This document shows positions 26,901 through 40,611 of a stretch of 64,000 nucleotides of DNA, piece by piece. The notes under the pieces are model-generated. The model had not been told where the DNA came from, did no database searches, and worked only from the letters and a program-made list of their open reading frames with translations. A program made the position numbers and the translations under genes. The number at the start of each line of letters is the position of its first letter. Within the stretch, counting starts at the first letter, position 1. Source of the DNA: Daphnia pulex (taxonomy: Eukaryota; Arthropoda; Branchiopoda; Diplostraca; Daphniidae). The DNA lies in NCBI RefSeq assembly GCF_021134715.1, contig NC_060021.1, positions 6,324,001 to 6,388,000 of the forward strand, written 5' to 3'.

Positions 26901-29900
26901 CGATGAGTGGCGGGTGACTTATGTTTGAGTCAATTCCAGGTAAGGAAGAGGTTTTTCTGTCTGAATTTTGATTTTATTTTTAACAGGAAAAAAAAAGAAA
27001 AGAAAGAAAGGCGTCGTCATCACGACCGACGAGCGAGTCTGAATTCTCCATAAAAATAAAAAGGAAAGAATTTCATTGCCTTTTTCGATCATTCATTGCA
27101 TTTTTCACGCGGGGTATTATGGAATGAGAGAGGGAGGGGTATTTCCCAGATCGACTGCTGCTGCTACAGCGCGTGCAATTGTGTGTCCCACACACGCGCC
27201 TGACGGTATAAGTAATATCCCTAGCCTTTGGTTATTTTCCGATTCAATTAATTAATCACGACACACACACACACAGCACTACTTCCGGCCGAGGCGTTCT
27301 GCAGTGGCGGAGATCATCAAATCAATCAATCACAAATCTTGTCCCACGCGTTTGATTTATCACTCCGGGGCTGGAGCAAAAAAGGAAAAAACAAAAAGAG
27401 CTGAGAGAATCAAATCTTTGGTACGCGGATGCCAGCACAAGCGAAACTTTGAAAAGTTGTATTAGAGGGCGTGGCCTGTAGACTCTGTTTCAACTGTATC
27501 AGCTTTTAGCAGCGTGAAAGGTATATACTACTACACACAAAAGAGAGAGAGAGAAAAAAAGGAACAAAGTTCACGCCGGATTCGAGATTTCGGGCAGAGA
27601 TAAGATCATCAACAAAACAGACATCAACGCCGACAGCCTCGTGATATAACATTTCCATAGTTTCTACACAACAACCAAAATAAAATACCGTACGTGCGCG
27701 CCTAATGCCGGTGCTTGTTCTAATTCGTCGTGTTTTTTTTTTCTTATTTACAAAATTCATTTCGGTAATACCACAAAAAAAAAAATCTAATTAACATTTT
27801 TATTGTTTTGGTTTTGGTAAAGAAAATGGTTCGAAACTGAAAGAAGAAAAAAACAAAGTCCCGCGGGAGAATTACTCACCCCCAACCGTGATTTCTCATT
27901 ATTTCGAGTATTTTTTTTTTTCAACGAGTCGTTCGAAATTGACACGATCTCCCGCGTCTTTGTGCTCCCAATTTTACCTCCTTCAACCTCCCGAACCCAT
28001 TCAAAAGAAAAACCGCAACAATAAAAACCAGCAAATGATTCAATGTCAATTTCTTTTCTTTTCTTTTTTACCTTTCGAACTGGAAACATTCGGCGTGAAT
28101 ACATGTCGAAAAAAGGAAAATCCCGAATTGAGACTCGTATTGTAGCACAAATGTCAACAAGTCAAGGGGTCTGCTGGCACGAACAACTGTACACGACTCG
28201 ATTTTTTATTTTTATCAAAGTGAAGAGGAGAGAGAAAAACAAAAAAAGCGCCGGCGTGAATTCACGCGTCTCTAAAGTGCACAACAATCGGCGTTAGTGT
28301 CTGCCGGCGTGAACGACAGGCGAGAAACTGGCGATTTGAGAAGACTGAGGGCACCGGTGGGGGGTCGAAACGCGTTTTCAGAAGACGCCCAGAAGTTTCC
28401 TGCATGGCTATTGCTGTTTGCTGCTGCTGCTGCTGCCCACCAGTTTTCGTGAGCGGGATAACTGAAGGTGTGACTCTCGCTTCTCTCCCACCTCTTTCTC
28501 TCCCTCTCTCTAGCTGTGTGTGTCTATACTCTCGTTTCTTCCACTTATCTCTTCTCCCGGTCCCGTCTTATCGCATCCGAGTCGTACGGCGACGATAAAA
28601 AGAAGAAAAGAAATAAAGAAAAGGGCAACTTTTTTTTGTCGCAAGGACGTGCGTGACTTAGCGTGACGGCCCAAAGGACAAAATCAAATAATAATAATCA
28701 AAAAAGAAAAAAAAACAAATCGGGATTCCCCATGACGAATGATTGAAAGCGGATGAACGATTTGGGCCGACACCAATTGGTGGTTCGATTTTGTTTGTTT
28801 CTTTTTTTCTATTGACGTGATGTAAGAGCGGCGTAACGTGAGTAGGGCGCAAAGCGGTACCAGGCGGTGGATTCAAATCGAATTCCCCCCCCCCCCCCAA
28901 CCCGGATGTCGATCGTTTCTAGTCCACAATTTTAAATTTAAAAAAAAAAGGCGTTTACTCTTTAAACGTCGAAATAAATTCTTGTTTGTTTCTTTTGAAA
29001 TAATTTATCATCTGTATCATTTTCCAATGGTATATCTGATCATTCCTGTATGCAGTATGCAAATCATCTTGAATCGAATTGAAATCATTTGACAAGCGGG
29101 AAAGTGTCGGCCCTAGATGGCGTTGCGTGTTATCAGAGATTCCAATTGCGTTTGGTGGTATGTATCCTTGAGTCGGGCGACGTAATATCTCGAATTGCCT
29201 TGCGAGCTGTGCGACACGATTGAACTAAACGAGCGAGCGAGGGGAAGGTCGTTCGGCCCAACGGGGAAAGGTGGCGACAACAGGTGACTACTGTCCACCA
29301 TTGCCCAACGCGCATTTGTTATTGGGTTGTTGGCGTGACGCAACGGCAGCAGCCGCACATCAACGCATTCGCTCATTTCCATTCCAACTTCCACCCGCCA
29401 GTCGTCCGTCTCTCTCGACAGACAGCGCAGACAAAATGTCCGACCAAAAAAAAAATTCTTTCGTTTCCTCCTCCCCCCTCCCACCAGTTCACCGTCCGTC
29501 CGACATTGAACGCAAACAACAAGAGGAGAGGAGAGTTAAGAAAAACAATAACACAAGAGGAGCAACAACCGGGAGCAGCCCGGCTCAACCCGAAGCTAAA
29601 AATGGCAGAGTCGTGAAACGATTGCAAGACAAACATCGCGGCCGAGGTCGTGACGGCCAATTGAATTTCATCGGCGTGACTGATGATGAATCAGATCAAA
29701 CAAATCACATCGTCCAGACTCCAGACACCACCATCACCATCACTATTGGGATTGAGAAAAATAAGTACATTTCCTCCTCCTTCTCCTATAGCTATATTGC
29801 TGCCCAGCTCTTTTTTGACAACGTCTTTAGCCAAGTGGAAATGATCCATCACTTCGCCTAGATTTCTCTCTCACTTGGCTCCATTTTTGATTGATCGTCT

Positions 29901-30477
29901 TTAATTCCAGCGTCGTCTCTTTTTTTTAAAATGGCACCGGTTCACAACCGTTTAGAAGCCATCCATCTTCCGCATCCAATCCATCCGACTGATAATCGAA
30001 CAATGTATTTGTAATCATTTCAATTCACCAGAAGAAGAAAAAAACAAATTCCCCCGGCGCTATATAGACGTATAGACTTTGGTTTAGCGGTCGGATGTGC
30101 GGGTTACAAACTTTTGTGTATGACGTGTATAAATAGACGTTGGTTGCGGTCTGATTTCATATTCCCCTTTAAATATTAACGCACACCACGACATACATTT
30201 AACTTGCGAATTCGGAGAATTATGCGTAAAAAAGTAGGGGGGTTTTTACCCCCTCTCGACTCTCGTCGTTTTTTCCCGTTTCGTTCAAAACAAATCGGAT
30301 GTGGTTTGGCCCAGTGACTCAAAAATACGGGCACACTGGCAATCGTCTATTTCGGAACCGGTGGTGCACATGACCTCGCACTTCGTTTTCCCAGTGTCGT
30401 TAGATGATGGCAAAGGAGCTGCGAAAACAAACGAGAAATTCCTACCGAGAAAACGGACCTTGCGAACGGTTTTTTCA

Positions 30478-30504
30478 TTTTTTTTTTTTTTTTTTTTTTT
30501 TTTT
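30478..30504. repeat. 27-base poly(T) run
   Basis: An uninterrupted T run within non-coding DNA. It could be the poly(A) scar of an old minus-strand insertion, but no recognisable element body or target-site duplication adjoins it. Confidence 0.8.
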
Positions 30505-33500
30505 CTGAAAACGAGCGTGAAAAATAGAATCGTTGGCCGGCGGCGGCCAAAGTCGCGTTCTTCAAAGTCAACAAACACGAAGAGAAAAAAAAAAGCGCAA
30601 AAGTTAATTTTTTTTTCCATCTTCATGTCAATTTTTTTTTGTGATGTTTTGAAATTCCCGCGCAACGATGCGACTCATCAGTTACTCTCGTCTTACATGT
30701 CACGTCGTGCGTGTGATGGGTATCCGGTTCTGCCGGAATTACGTCCACGCACTTTGCGCTTATCTCCTTTTATCTATGCGAGTCATTTGACACTGCGCCA
30801 AATGTTTTTTTTCATTCCTTTGCTGCTCTAATTGATCGAACCAATCGGGTTCGACATTTCCTTCTCCCCCCCCCCCCCCCACCCGCCACATTTGAAATTT
30901 AAATGACGGACAAAATGGTGGAGTCACTCGGCAACAGCGCGTCTGTATAACCTTGAGGGCTTGTCTGGGAACTCGACTGTTTCGTTCATATGTTAATCAA
31001 AAAAATTCACGAAATACAGACACGTCTGAATCAGGTTTAAATGCCATTCGAATAAATGCGTCCAGATTTCGTGCGGAACCAAAACGTCGGCGGTTCAATT
31101 TCGGACTACATTTTCCCGCACATTTCGCACGGGTTCTAACAGCAGCCAGTCTAAAAGCTGTGTGATGTAATCCGAGGAAATGTGCGCGTAATAAAAGTCA
31201 TATAACCAACTCTGGGATCAATTGAAACAAACTTTCGAATATTCAAATTCTAACACGTTTTTTCTTCTGAAATCAAATCAAAATAAAGAAAGAAAAACGG
31301 TTGGGAATTGGGTACGTGACTTTTGTGTCCCGAGAAGAGTCCTTGCCTTTTATTTCCCGAGAGTCCAACCTACACCTCCGCCAACGGTCAAGTCCTTCAG
31401 TTTCGATTTTGATAAACGAAAAAAGGGCACAGAAAACGGTTGGGTTTATTTTGTTGGGGGTTTATGCTAATGAGGAAAACTGGTCGCGGATGTCTCATCG
31501 CACGTTCTTTCACCGTCGCCGAGCTCGGTGGCGTAACAGAAATTGAAATCCACCGGTAGAAGAAGGTGGAAAAGGAAAATAAAATATACGATCCGAGGCC
31601 TTGTAGGGCCGTCAGAGCGTCCGGCCATCCCGACCAACACAAAAAACGGCGCGTCTGAACGACGCCGGTCTTGCGCAACCGACGCCAGTCAACCCGAAAA
31701 ATCTCTCGGTCGGAAAAGAAGAAGAAAAAACAAAGTGCATAAACAGCCGAATAAAAAATTTGTGGATCATCGGCGGAAACCGCACGTTTGCGCCGGCCCC
31801 CCAACATCTACATATAAGGTTAAACGCGTGATCGGGAAAAAGAGAAAACGACGCCAAAAGTTTTTTTCCCTGCATGAGTAACACGGGTGTGGATGTTTTT
31901 GTTAACGGAGGGGAATTCTCTCTTTAAAAAAAAAACGGCCCGGCTGTTGTTGGCTCGGCTAAATTGGTGGTCGACGCCCTTTTTTTTATTATTCCTTTTT
32001 AACTTGTTTCTCTAATCTGTCAAAATTTTTGCCTACAAGGAAATGAGAAAACACAAATTTCCAATTTCGTTTCTACGTGTGTCGGGGGGGCCCAAGAAAA
32101 ATTGGGCAGACACGCAATGCCCGGCAGAGAATAGAGCGATTCGTTTACAACTTCTTCGGTCGATGAATCAAAAAAACGTTTCCTCGTTTTGATTTGTCTT
32201 CCCTCTTTAAATATGCAAATGAAACCCCCTTTTTTATTCTTCTTCTTTTTCTTCTTTAATAAATCAAGAGGAAATAAATTGAAAGGAGTTGTCGTTCCTC
32301 ATCGCCATGACGTTCGCTTGGAAAACTCAATCAACATTTCGCTGGCCGCTATATTGGCCATCACGCAGGAGGTAAAAATTCTTTAGCCATTTTTCATCAT
32401 CATTTCCGACGGAAATTTCAGCGCACACACACCGAAAAGGTGGCGACGGCGGATTTGTGACTAATAATATAGGAGATGCGGATGGACCCCATTTTCTGTT
32501 GATTTTATTCCTCCCAGAAAATAAAATGTCTGGAATGTGTTATTTCTCCGAACGGTTCCCCTAGTGCAGACAAATTTAACACAAATTGACGACTCATGCA
32601 GGAGAAACTGCTGGGGAAAAAAAAGAATTTTAAAAATTTCGCAATATTCGCGGAAATTCTTTTTTTTTTGTTTCTTTTCTCCTTTTTTCCCACAAATGGA
32701 ATGTCTAATAAACTCCAGTGGAGGTCCACCAGTGGGAGATAATAATGCAGGCGGTAGCGACCTTGAACACGTGAGTGTACGCTGCTGCTGCTGCTGGTAC
32801 TTGCTGGGCTGTCCACTTCCAAGAAATCCAATCATTGTATTTATTTTGCATCTCCTTAAGAAGCCGAGGATTTATTTTCGGCATTTCCACACACACACAC
32901 ACACGGAATGGATCGATTACGTCGCTACATATTGGCCATGATGTCTTGTCGGCAAGGATTGAAGACTTTATCAACGCGCTCGTTTGAATTGATCTTATGC
33001 AACAAGGGGGGAAAAAAAGATACAGATATGTGACTTGCAAATGATAAGCTCATGTGTTTACCGAGTTCAGCACACTCTGTTTATAGATTGGCAAGTTCTG
33101 TTTCTTTTTTTTTCTTCTTTTTTCGCCATTTTTATTGCGCACTTTATTCGACTCTTATCGCGAATGGCTCCTATTTTTCTCAAATAATTTAGAGTGGCTG
33201 TTAAATTGTTTCTTTTTTTAATCTTGAGATATGTTCAACAGTAAATTTTTTTTCCTTCTTGTATGTTCATCATCGCCATATGTTTGATGTATTTATTTTT
33301 TATTTCTTCCCCTTTCCATTGACTCACTCGACACACAAAAAGAGAGAAATACAGGAGGAGGAATTCATTTGAAATGATTTCCAAAAAAGAAAAAAAGAAA
33401 CACGTCGTGGACACCTGTCAACGGTTGAGCTGTCGACCGGTGCGGCAGGTATTTATCATTATTTATCCATTCATGTTATCTTTATTTCTTTCTCTCCTTT

Positions 33501-33708
33501 ATTAATCAAGCCAATCCCATACAAGGTGGGATTTCTTTTTAAAAATATTTATTCATTTCTTTTGAAGGGGAAAAAAATTTATTTAATTTTTTAGAAATAA
33601 AAAAAGATGATTTTTATTTTTTTATTTTTCAAGTAATAAATAAATAAATAAATTTATCAAAAAAGGAAATCGGTCGGCATCTAGCGTGATGTTACAACTA
33701 ACGCCCTG

Positions 33709-33731
33709 GTGTGTGTGTGTGTGTGTGTGTG
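33709..33731. repeat. (GT)n microsatellite
   Basis: About eleven GT dinucleotides in non-coding DNA upstream of the main SARM start. Confidence 0.85.
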
Positions 33732-34673
33732 AGCGCTCCTGCCGCTTTATTTATTCTTGATCAAAATTATTATCACAGTCACACGACCGTGGCAAATGTT
33801 TCAAGAACGAAGTGAGGAGGAAAGAAAAAAGAGTCAAAGAAAGTTGAGGAGGAACTCCTAGTGGCAATTCTGTAACTATATAGTATCAGGTGTTGCATTT
33901 AAAATCAAATCAATTCATTCACGCTCCTGCACGCTCCTAATGAAGCTATCTGACATCTGATTTCCAATTTTTTTTCCCCGCCCTCGACGACAACAACAAC
34001 AACAACAACAGTAGTGCCGTAATGAAATGTGAACGCAATATCGGATCGATCGGGATAAAAAAAAAAGAAAAATAAATTTCGGGAGTTGACATTTTCAAGG
34101 AGGAAGAAAAAATTGATTGCCTCCTTGTATTGCCGGGCAGTGTGTTGCTTGCTCGGTGGCTCGTGAGTCTTGTCTTTTTTAGGGAATGTGATGGGGACAG
34201 TGTCTAGTCGTGATAATGAGCAAATCTCTTTCTATATCCTCGATAGAGTCTGCGTCTCAATTCTCTCTTCCACCGTCTGTTGTGATGAGATACGACACAC
34301 ACACACAACTCCGAACCAATTTCGAAACGAAAATACGCCCAAATGTTGTTGTCTTTCCGTGTTGACAATTTGGGCTGGTCCCCCAGCAAAAAGTAGCCAA
34401 CACCCATTTCAGAATGTCAAACAAGTCCCCCCATAACAGAGAAGAAAAAAACCCAAAAAAGAATAATAAGTCTTGTGTCCTGTGCTCATAAAATGTTTCC
34501 CAGAAGACTGGCGGAAAAAATAAAAAAAGATATCGACGCTATTATTATTGAATTACAGACGACAAAGTGAAAAACAAAACAAAAAGAAAGTCTTCCTTAT
34601 TTAGTAGCTATTGAAAAAAAAAGATGGACGTTTCTTTTGTTGGCAGAAGAAAAAAAGAAAGAAAAACGCTCAC

Positions 34674-34900
34674 CCTTCGCCGGAAGGCTCCACGACGTTC
34701 GGATCTGACTGGAACGGGCGGTCCAGGCCATTCGGGCTGTTGGTTTTGGTGATGGCCAGCAGTCATTTCGGCCGAAGTCGAACCACCGTTTCGTTCCACC
34801 ACCGATTGACTGCGCTGATAGAATTTCGGCACTACATGGCCGGCCCTGTTACCCGAAGAATGCTGATGATGGAATTGATCCATCTTCTTTCTTTTCTTTT
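34674..34900 (-). CDS. Candidate alternative 5' coding exon of SARM
   Basis: On the minus strand a T-rich acceptor (...ttttcatag) precedes 34900. An ATG lies at 34883 and the frame continues for 70 codons to a donor (AGG|GTGAGC) at 34674, phase 0. The peptide begins MDQFHHQHSSGNRAG and ends ...ERRGAFRRR, with non-repetitive, GC-rich codons. Phase 0 fits the 23879 exon (phase 0) and other phase-0 SARM exons. The 17 nt between the acceptor and the ATG are open and fit an upstream phase-1 exon such as 40612-40639. Assignment to SARM is inference from strand, phase and lack of any other minus-strand gene nearby. Confidence 0.55.
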
Positions 34901-36365
34901 CTATGAAAAAAAAAAACCTTTTCTTCTTTTTTTTTTCCCAACGGAAAATTCGTGCGGGACACAACAACAACAACCACAAAAAAAAACGTTTTGGCAAAAA
35001 AGTTGCGGGGCCTTCACCAAGGGCGAAACATTTCCTATTCGTCCTTGAAGAGTTGAGCTTTTGTAAAACTCCTTTATACCTTCTTCTTCTTCTATTCTAT
35101 ACGAGTCGGGTGGAGAAAGAGCGGACCAACTTTGTTTGAGCCACGACGCAGCACCGCAGTCAGCGCACTGACGGCCAAGAATCGACACTGGCACGCACAA
35201 AAGAATCGCTTACACACGTCCGCACAAAATTAACCAAAACATCCAGCGGGAGTAGCAGCAGCAGCAGCAGCAGCGGGCCGTGTGTGTGCCGTACCCAAAA
35301 AAAGAAGTTTTCCAACCTCCCCCTGGACAGCAGAGAGTCGAACGAAATAAGAAGTTCGACACCCAACCAACACACACACACACAAACTGAGAGAGAGAGA
35401 GAGAGGACGCGCAAGTTTATATTTGGCGGGTTTCGAGGTTGTGGTCGTCTCTATGTGTGTGTATGTGAGTGTGCAGCAAGAAAAGACGTAATAACAAGAA
35501 CGGAGAGGCAAAAATTCCAGTCACTTGGCTACCAATCAAAAGAGAGGCCCACCACACACTCACCACACTGGGGGGACGACGATTGGCACTATAGGCAAAA
35601 ACACAGGAGGAGAGTTAATGTGAGCACATCATTTGCCCGCGCAACTCAATTGATTTACTCAACGACATTTTGAATGGGAGCCGGGGCCGTACGCAAAATA
35701 AGTTGTTTAATAAAAAAAAGAGACTCGGAACTAATAGCTGCCCATTTCTCTCTCTTCTCGTCCGTTTGGGAATGATTGAAGCGCCCGTGTTTGTTCTCAC
35801 TTCCCCACTGAAATTCCTCCGCAAGGTCCTTCGTCTTTTTAGAGAAGAGAAAGAAAGAGAAAAAGAAAAGAAACGAGGCGCTAACTGGTTGCCGAGGGAA
35901 TTCAACGGGGGGGACACACAAAAGACGTTGAATCAACCAGAGTCTGAATAGTGAATGAACAAGGAGGGATTTCCAAATAATAAAAAACGGGAGGGAGACG
36001 AAGAAAATGGGCAAGAGCTCGACAACGTCGTGACTGACCGGTCGGCACCACCTGAGTCAACTGAGCTCCGGCCGCAGAGAGAACCATTCACGCTCAACCG
36101 CTGTTGCCTGTCTACAGTTCCAACAGACACACACACACAAGTCGGTGAAGAAGAAAACAACAAAAAAGAAGATAGAAGAGAGGGGGGGGGGGAATGTGTC
36201 TAGAAAAGCTGCCAGATGGGTCCAGACTCCACACACACACACACACACACCACTCGAACGGGATAAAAAAACCACCGAAAAGAACTTTTTTTTTCTCTTA
36301 CACGCAGAGAGAGAACGGGCTGCTGCTGCTGGAACGGTGCCAGCCTTTTTGAGCAGTTTAGCGCG
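34901..36365. other. Non-coding, microsatellite-rich
   Basis: No gene is supported. It contains a CAG tract (about 35254-35276), a CA run followed by a GA run (about 35369-35404), a short CA run near 36126-36139 and a CA run at 36230-36251. Open frames on the minus strand here lack an ATG or are repeat-driven. Confidence 0.4.
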
Positions 36366-36379
36366 GTTGCCGTGGCAAC
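36366..36379. promoter_or_regulatory. Candidate RFX X-box
   Basis: GTTGCCGTGGCAAC is a near-perfect inverted repeat matching the X-box bound by RFX factors (consensus half-sites GTTGCC and GGCAAC with a two-base centre, usually AT). In animals RFX sites often mark ciliated-neuron genes. It lies upstream of the 34.9 kb SARM exon. A single site of this kind can occur by chance. Confidence 0.4.
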
Positions 36380-39050
36380 GAACGTGTGCCACGTCTCACG
36401 AGGAAATCGGGAGGGAAAAGATTTTTCGTTTTTCTTTCCTGACTTCCTCGGTAAAATTATTCTTTTTTTATGACGGGGTCAGTTTGAATTTTTATTGGAC
36501 ACCAAAAAGACAAACACACAGAGAAGGAGAGGGCGGCGGAGTTAGACACCCAAGATCTGGGTCGGTTGGCTCTTTTTTTCGCCGTACGTGCTCTCGCTCT
36601 TATCTCGCATATATTGGCAATGGCATACGATTGGAAACTGAGATAATTTACGACACTCAAACGAGCTGAAGAAGAAGAAGAAGAAGGAAAATTATGATTA
36701 TTTATTTGCCAGCTGATGCGCGCGTGAAAGAGAAAGAGGCGCTGAACATTTTCTAGTCGGAAAGCAACTCGACAGAGGGCGTTGTCTCAATAACGCCCGC
36801 GATTACACATTCAAAAAAGGAGCCAACTAACCAACAAAAAAAATCTCAAATGAAATTTTTTCACGAAAAATTAAAAAAATAAAACTAAACAAAACGAAAA
36901 ATCTGTCGACTCTATTTTTCAAAAAAATTCTCTCTCTCTCAGAGACTTGTTTTGTTTCTTCCCCTCAACACACACACTAATGGATCCCGTGGCTGTTGCG
37001 TTGCGCCTTTCCTTCAATTTATTTAAATTTTCATTTTATTTTTTTTTATTTTTTTATTTTCTTTCACTTGGGTGGAGTGCACACACGAAAAAATATTCCC
37101 AGACAACGCAAGAAAATGGCCACCACCTCGACGAGTTTTTTTTTCTTTTTTCTTGTGTCGGGATTCCTTTTTAAATATTGCGCCGATGAATCACCTTAGG
37201 GCTTTCTCTCTCTCTCTCTCTGGTGTGTCTCCTGTTCACTCTTTTTAAACATTTCTCCTAACCCCAAAAACGGTCGAGGAAAACCCTGAATCAGCCGGAT
37301 CCTCCTTCTCCCGCTGCCGCTGTTCAAAGACCTGCATTACAAATCTCCTTCCAAAAAGCAACTCCTATCGGCAAAAGGTCACGAAGGGGCCGGGACCAGT
37401 CCGTCTAGAAGTTTCTCTTCTCAATGTCTCAGCCATTCGATCGTGTTAGAGCAGCAGCTCCCTCAAATAAGGCGATCCATCATTAAGTTGTAAGGGGTTT
37501 GAATCAGATTTGAATGCAGTTAACGACCCTTTGAACTTGTGTCTTCAATCGGATTCTCTTTTTCTGTCCGACAAACAAATCTTCAAATGTACTGTGATTG
37601 ATTTGGCCGGCGCTGGGATTCATGGACATGTCGACCGATTCCGATTGACGTCGGCCCGTTTTTATCGGCACGACTCGTCGTCGGCTGATTCGCCACTTTT
37701 TTCTTTACATCCCTTCCCTTCCCTCCCCCGATTTTATACATAATAATGAGCTACGGCGATATGGCGGAGGGAATCATCTTTGGACTTTCCAACGTTCCGG
37801 TTCGTTGATAATGTGCGTGGATGATGATAAGGACCTCGTATAATATTTTCCATCCATCCAGCTCAGCTATAGTTGAGAGCTATTTGCATGTAATGCACAC
37901 ACACACACACACACACAACACACTCGGCTCTGTAATGATTTCCCTATGGCACCTCATCAGCGCCGCAGGCCTCAAAACATATCAGCCCACGATTGTTTGA
38001 AAAGAAACGATGTGTTGCCCCACACACACAACCAAGTACACGTACACACAAAGTTCGATGGAAGAAACCGAAAAAATCGTGATCGACCGGCGATGGGAAA
38101 AAAAGAACCGCACCTTTCGGGACTTCCGACGATGATTCACGCGCAGATATGCACATACAACTATCGAATCATCCAAGTCATTAACTTGCGGCGACGCCAT
38201 TATTCAACAAAAAAAAAAAAAAGAAAGAAGAAGGAGAACTCGTTATTCATTGCCAATTAAACATTGTCGAAAGAACGGATTGGATGGATAAATTTCTTCT
38301 CCCCGGGAGCGCCGGAACCCCATTTCGTATTCCGTTTTCTTTTTTTCTTATTATTTATTTAACGAGCGAATTGAAAATAGAAAGGGAAAGTCCCGCGCGT
38401 GCGGTGATAAATCACCACCAGTTTTCGGACATTTAGTGACCACAAAAAAAGAAGTTTGTGATTGTCAGGACGCCACTAATCGACGCAAGCGACAAGAAAA
38501 ATCACATCAACAAGAATTTTAAGAGCCCTGCTATAAAAATCAGGTCAAGGCTCTAAAAAAATAAGAAAGAAAAATGGTTTTTGATTATTTCTGAACAAGA
38601 AGAACACGCCGGTCATTAATTATATTATCCGAGGCGTTACGTCTAATCCCCCTCCCTCCCTCCCTGCACGCTTGTCAAAGAAAATGAATCTACCTTCCTA
38701 AATAGTTGGCTGCGAGCAGCGCCGAGTCAGCTCTCCAGCAGCTTCGCGGGACTCACGCGTGTGTAGAGTAATGAAAGGGTTCTTGATTTCGTTTCTTTTT
38801 TTCTTTTTTTTCCTTCTACACCTTCCATTATCAACGCCATTTGGCGTCGAGGCCCTCGGGAGTGCGTACATCGCTGTTGAGGGTAAAACCACGAAACGAA
38901 TGGAGAAGGGATTCAAACGCATTTCTCATTTCAAACATTTTTTTCCCAAGGACTGAGGGGGGGGGATTATCTTCAATAAATTGCGTCAGATGCGTTGCGA
39001 TAGATTTTACTTTTTACTTTTTGTTTTGTTTTGTTTGTTAAATGTTTTAC
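36380..39050. other. Non-coding, between candidate SARM first exons
   Basis: No supported gene. Simple repeats include GAA (about 36664-36687), CT (about 37206-37221) and CA (37895-37917). Around 38780-38965 on the minus strand there is a C-rich acceptor followed by a 32-codon ATG frame, but its phase does not fit the neighbouring phase-0 exon, so I do not call it coding. Confidence 0.4.
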
Positions 39051-39149
39051 CTTGACTTGTTGTTGTTGTCCGATGTTGGCGGGACTGGGTGGTTGCGGTG
39101 AAGGGCGATTCGCCGGGCGCGGTAAAGGGGCGCAGCACACAGTGCCCAT
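39051..39149 (-). CDS. Candidate SARM first exon with an acylation-type N terminus
   Basis: A 33-codon minus-strand exon begins at ATG 39149 and ends at an AAG|GTAAAA donor in phase 0. The peptide starts MGTVCCAPLPRPANRPS and is proline-rich. Gly2 followed by two cysteines at positions 5-6 resembles a dual myristoylation/palmitoylation signal, although position 6 is Cys rather than the preferred Ser or Thr. Phase 0 is compatible with the phase-0 SARM exons downstream on the same strand. Coding status and assignment are inferred. Confidence 0.45.
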
Positions 39150-40611
39150 ATCGAGCGCTAGATGGCGTCCGTTGTTGGCCCCACCGAAATTTTCAATTTT
39201 CAATTGCCACCAACAAGTCAAACAACAAAACTCAAAATCAAAACAAAAGCCCGCGCCCCTTTTCTCTGCCAAATACTTCCGACGACGGGAGGAAAAAAAC
39301 AACAACGAAAATTGCTTGGGGTTGTTGTTGTGTTGTCGACTGTTTCTGTGGTGCCACCGGATAATAATTCTGTTGGACGGCTATCAACATTCAACAGTGA
39401 CTACGCACACACACACACGAACGGGGAGCGCGCGTGACATGCACCTTTTACGGGACGTCGAGGCCAAGGACAGCCAGCAGAGAGACACACACACACACAC
39501 ACACACTGCACCAGTGAAAAAGATACGCAACAACAGTCCGGTCAGTAACAACCTTTTGGCAGTTTCTCTTAAAACTTTTTTTTTTTTCGCCGTGAGGAAT
39601 TATAAAAAAACCTGTGCTCCACCTTTACAAAAAAAAATAAAACACCTGATTGAATCGAAACGCCAGAAGAGTTTCAGGTGCGAGCTAACACGGTGATTAG
39701 TTTAGTTAACGCTAGCCGACCAGTTCATAGTCGGCAGATAAATTACAGACACACAACAACAATAGATCGTTCGCAGATGTTGTCCCTCCCCAATTATTCA
39801 CTGGGCTATTTTTTTGTTGTTGTTGTTGTTCCAGGCGAAATATAGATTTTGGCACCGCACAATCAATCCTTTGGTATGAGGTTTTTTTTTAAATAAAAAA
39901 ATAACCGAACTGGCGGGACTCACGAAACGAAACACAAACGGACGGACGGAGAGAGAATGAATGAATGAACGCCGGCGACAGGTTTGTTTTGGAAATGTTT
40001 GACTTGGTTGTTGTTGTTGTCGTCGTCGTTTCGCCTGGGCATTGTCGTCGTCCACTGTTGCGTCTATCGTCACGTGAGCAACTGCTGCCAGCCGACTAAA
40101 CAAGCAGCAAAGAAACGGCTCTCCTTTTGCCTAGTTTTCACCACCACCACCGACGACGCCGCCGCCGCCACACCAGCAGAGATCGGCCCGTCACGCGGCC
40201 AACGTGAATGAAAAAAGAAGAAGAAAATTCCTTTTCGTTTTTTGATTTCCCTTTGGCTTGTCTCTTCTTCTTCTTTTTCGCCAGTTGAAAAGGCAACACG
40301 ACCCACGCGTCTTATAGGCAAACAAAGATGGGCGAGAGCTCCTATAACTGGTAAGGAGCCAAGCCCCTCCGAGTGAAAAGAGCGACGACCAGCGGAAAAC
40401 ATTTAAGAGACGCAGTGGGGGGAAAAAAGTGCTGGTGTGTGCCATCTTGTACCACCGACGGAACAACATTTGAATAATCCTTTAAGGAAAGAAAAACTCT
40501 TCTTCTTCTTCTTATTCGGTTGGACGCTACGACTTTTTGGAGGCCGATGTTTTTAACACACGACGGCGACCAGAGTTGTTGGGACGATTCCCGAATATTT
40601 ATGACATTCAC
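39150..40611. other. Non-coding, between candidate SARM first exons
   Basis: No supported gene. It contains CA runs near 39405-39420 and 39485-39508, GTT/GTC repeats near 40006-40030 and CTT repeats near 40498-40514. Long open frames on both strands track these repeats. Confidence 0.4.

Larger units (their letters stand above)
26901..34673. other. Large SARM upstream intron region, no gene seen
   Basis: Nearly 8 kb dense in homopolymers and microsatellites: a CA run near 27262-27277, a C run near 28886-28899, a 27-base T run at 30478-30504, a C run near 30866-30881, a GT run at 33709-33731, AAATA-type repeats near 33635-33655 and AAC repeats near 33990-34010. I checked the longer open frames on both strands and found none with an ATG, non-repetitive sequence and matching splice signals. 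It probably forms introns between alternative SARM first exons. Confidence 0.45.

Noticed and set aside
36057-36392. Minus-strand frame ending in a good GTAAG donor, considered as another SARM first exon
   Set aside because: It opens with GTG rather than ATG, and phase 1 would create a stop when joined to the 34,900 exon.
38780-38960. 32-codon minus-strand ATG frame after a C-rich acceptor
   Set aside because: Phase does not fit the neighbouring candidate exon at 39,149-39,051, and there is no sign of conservation to judge by.
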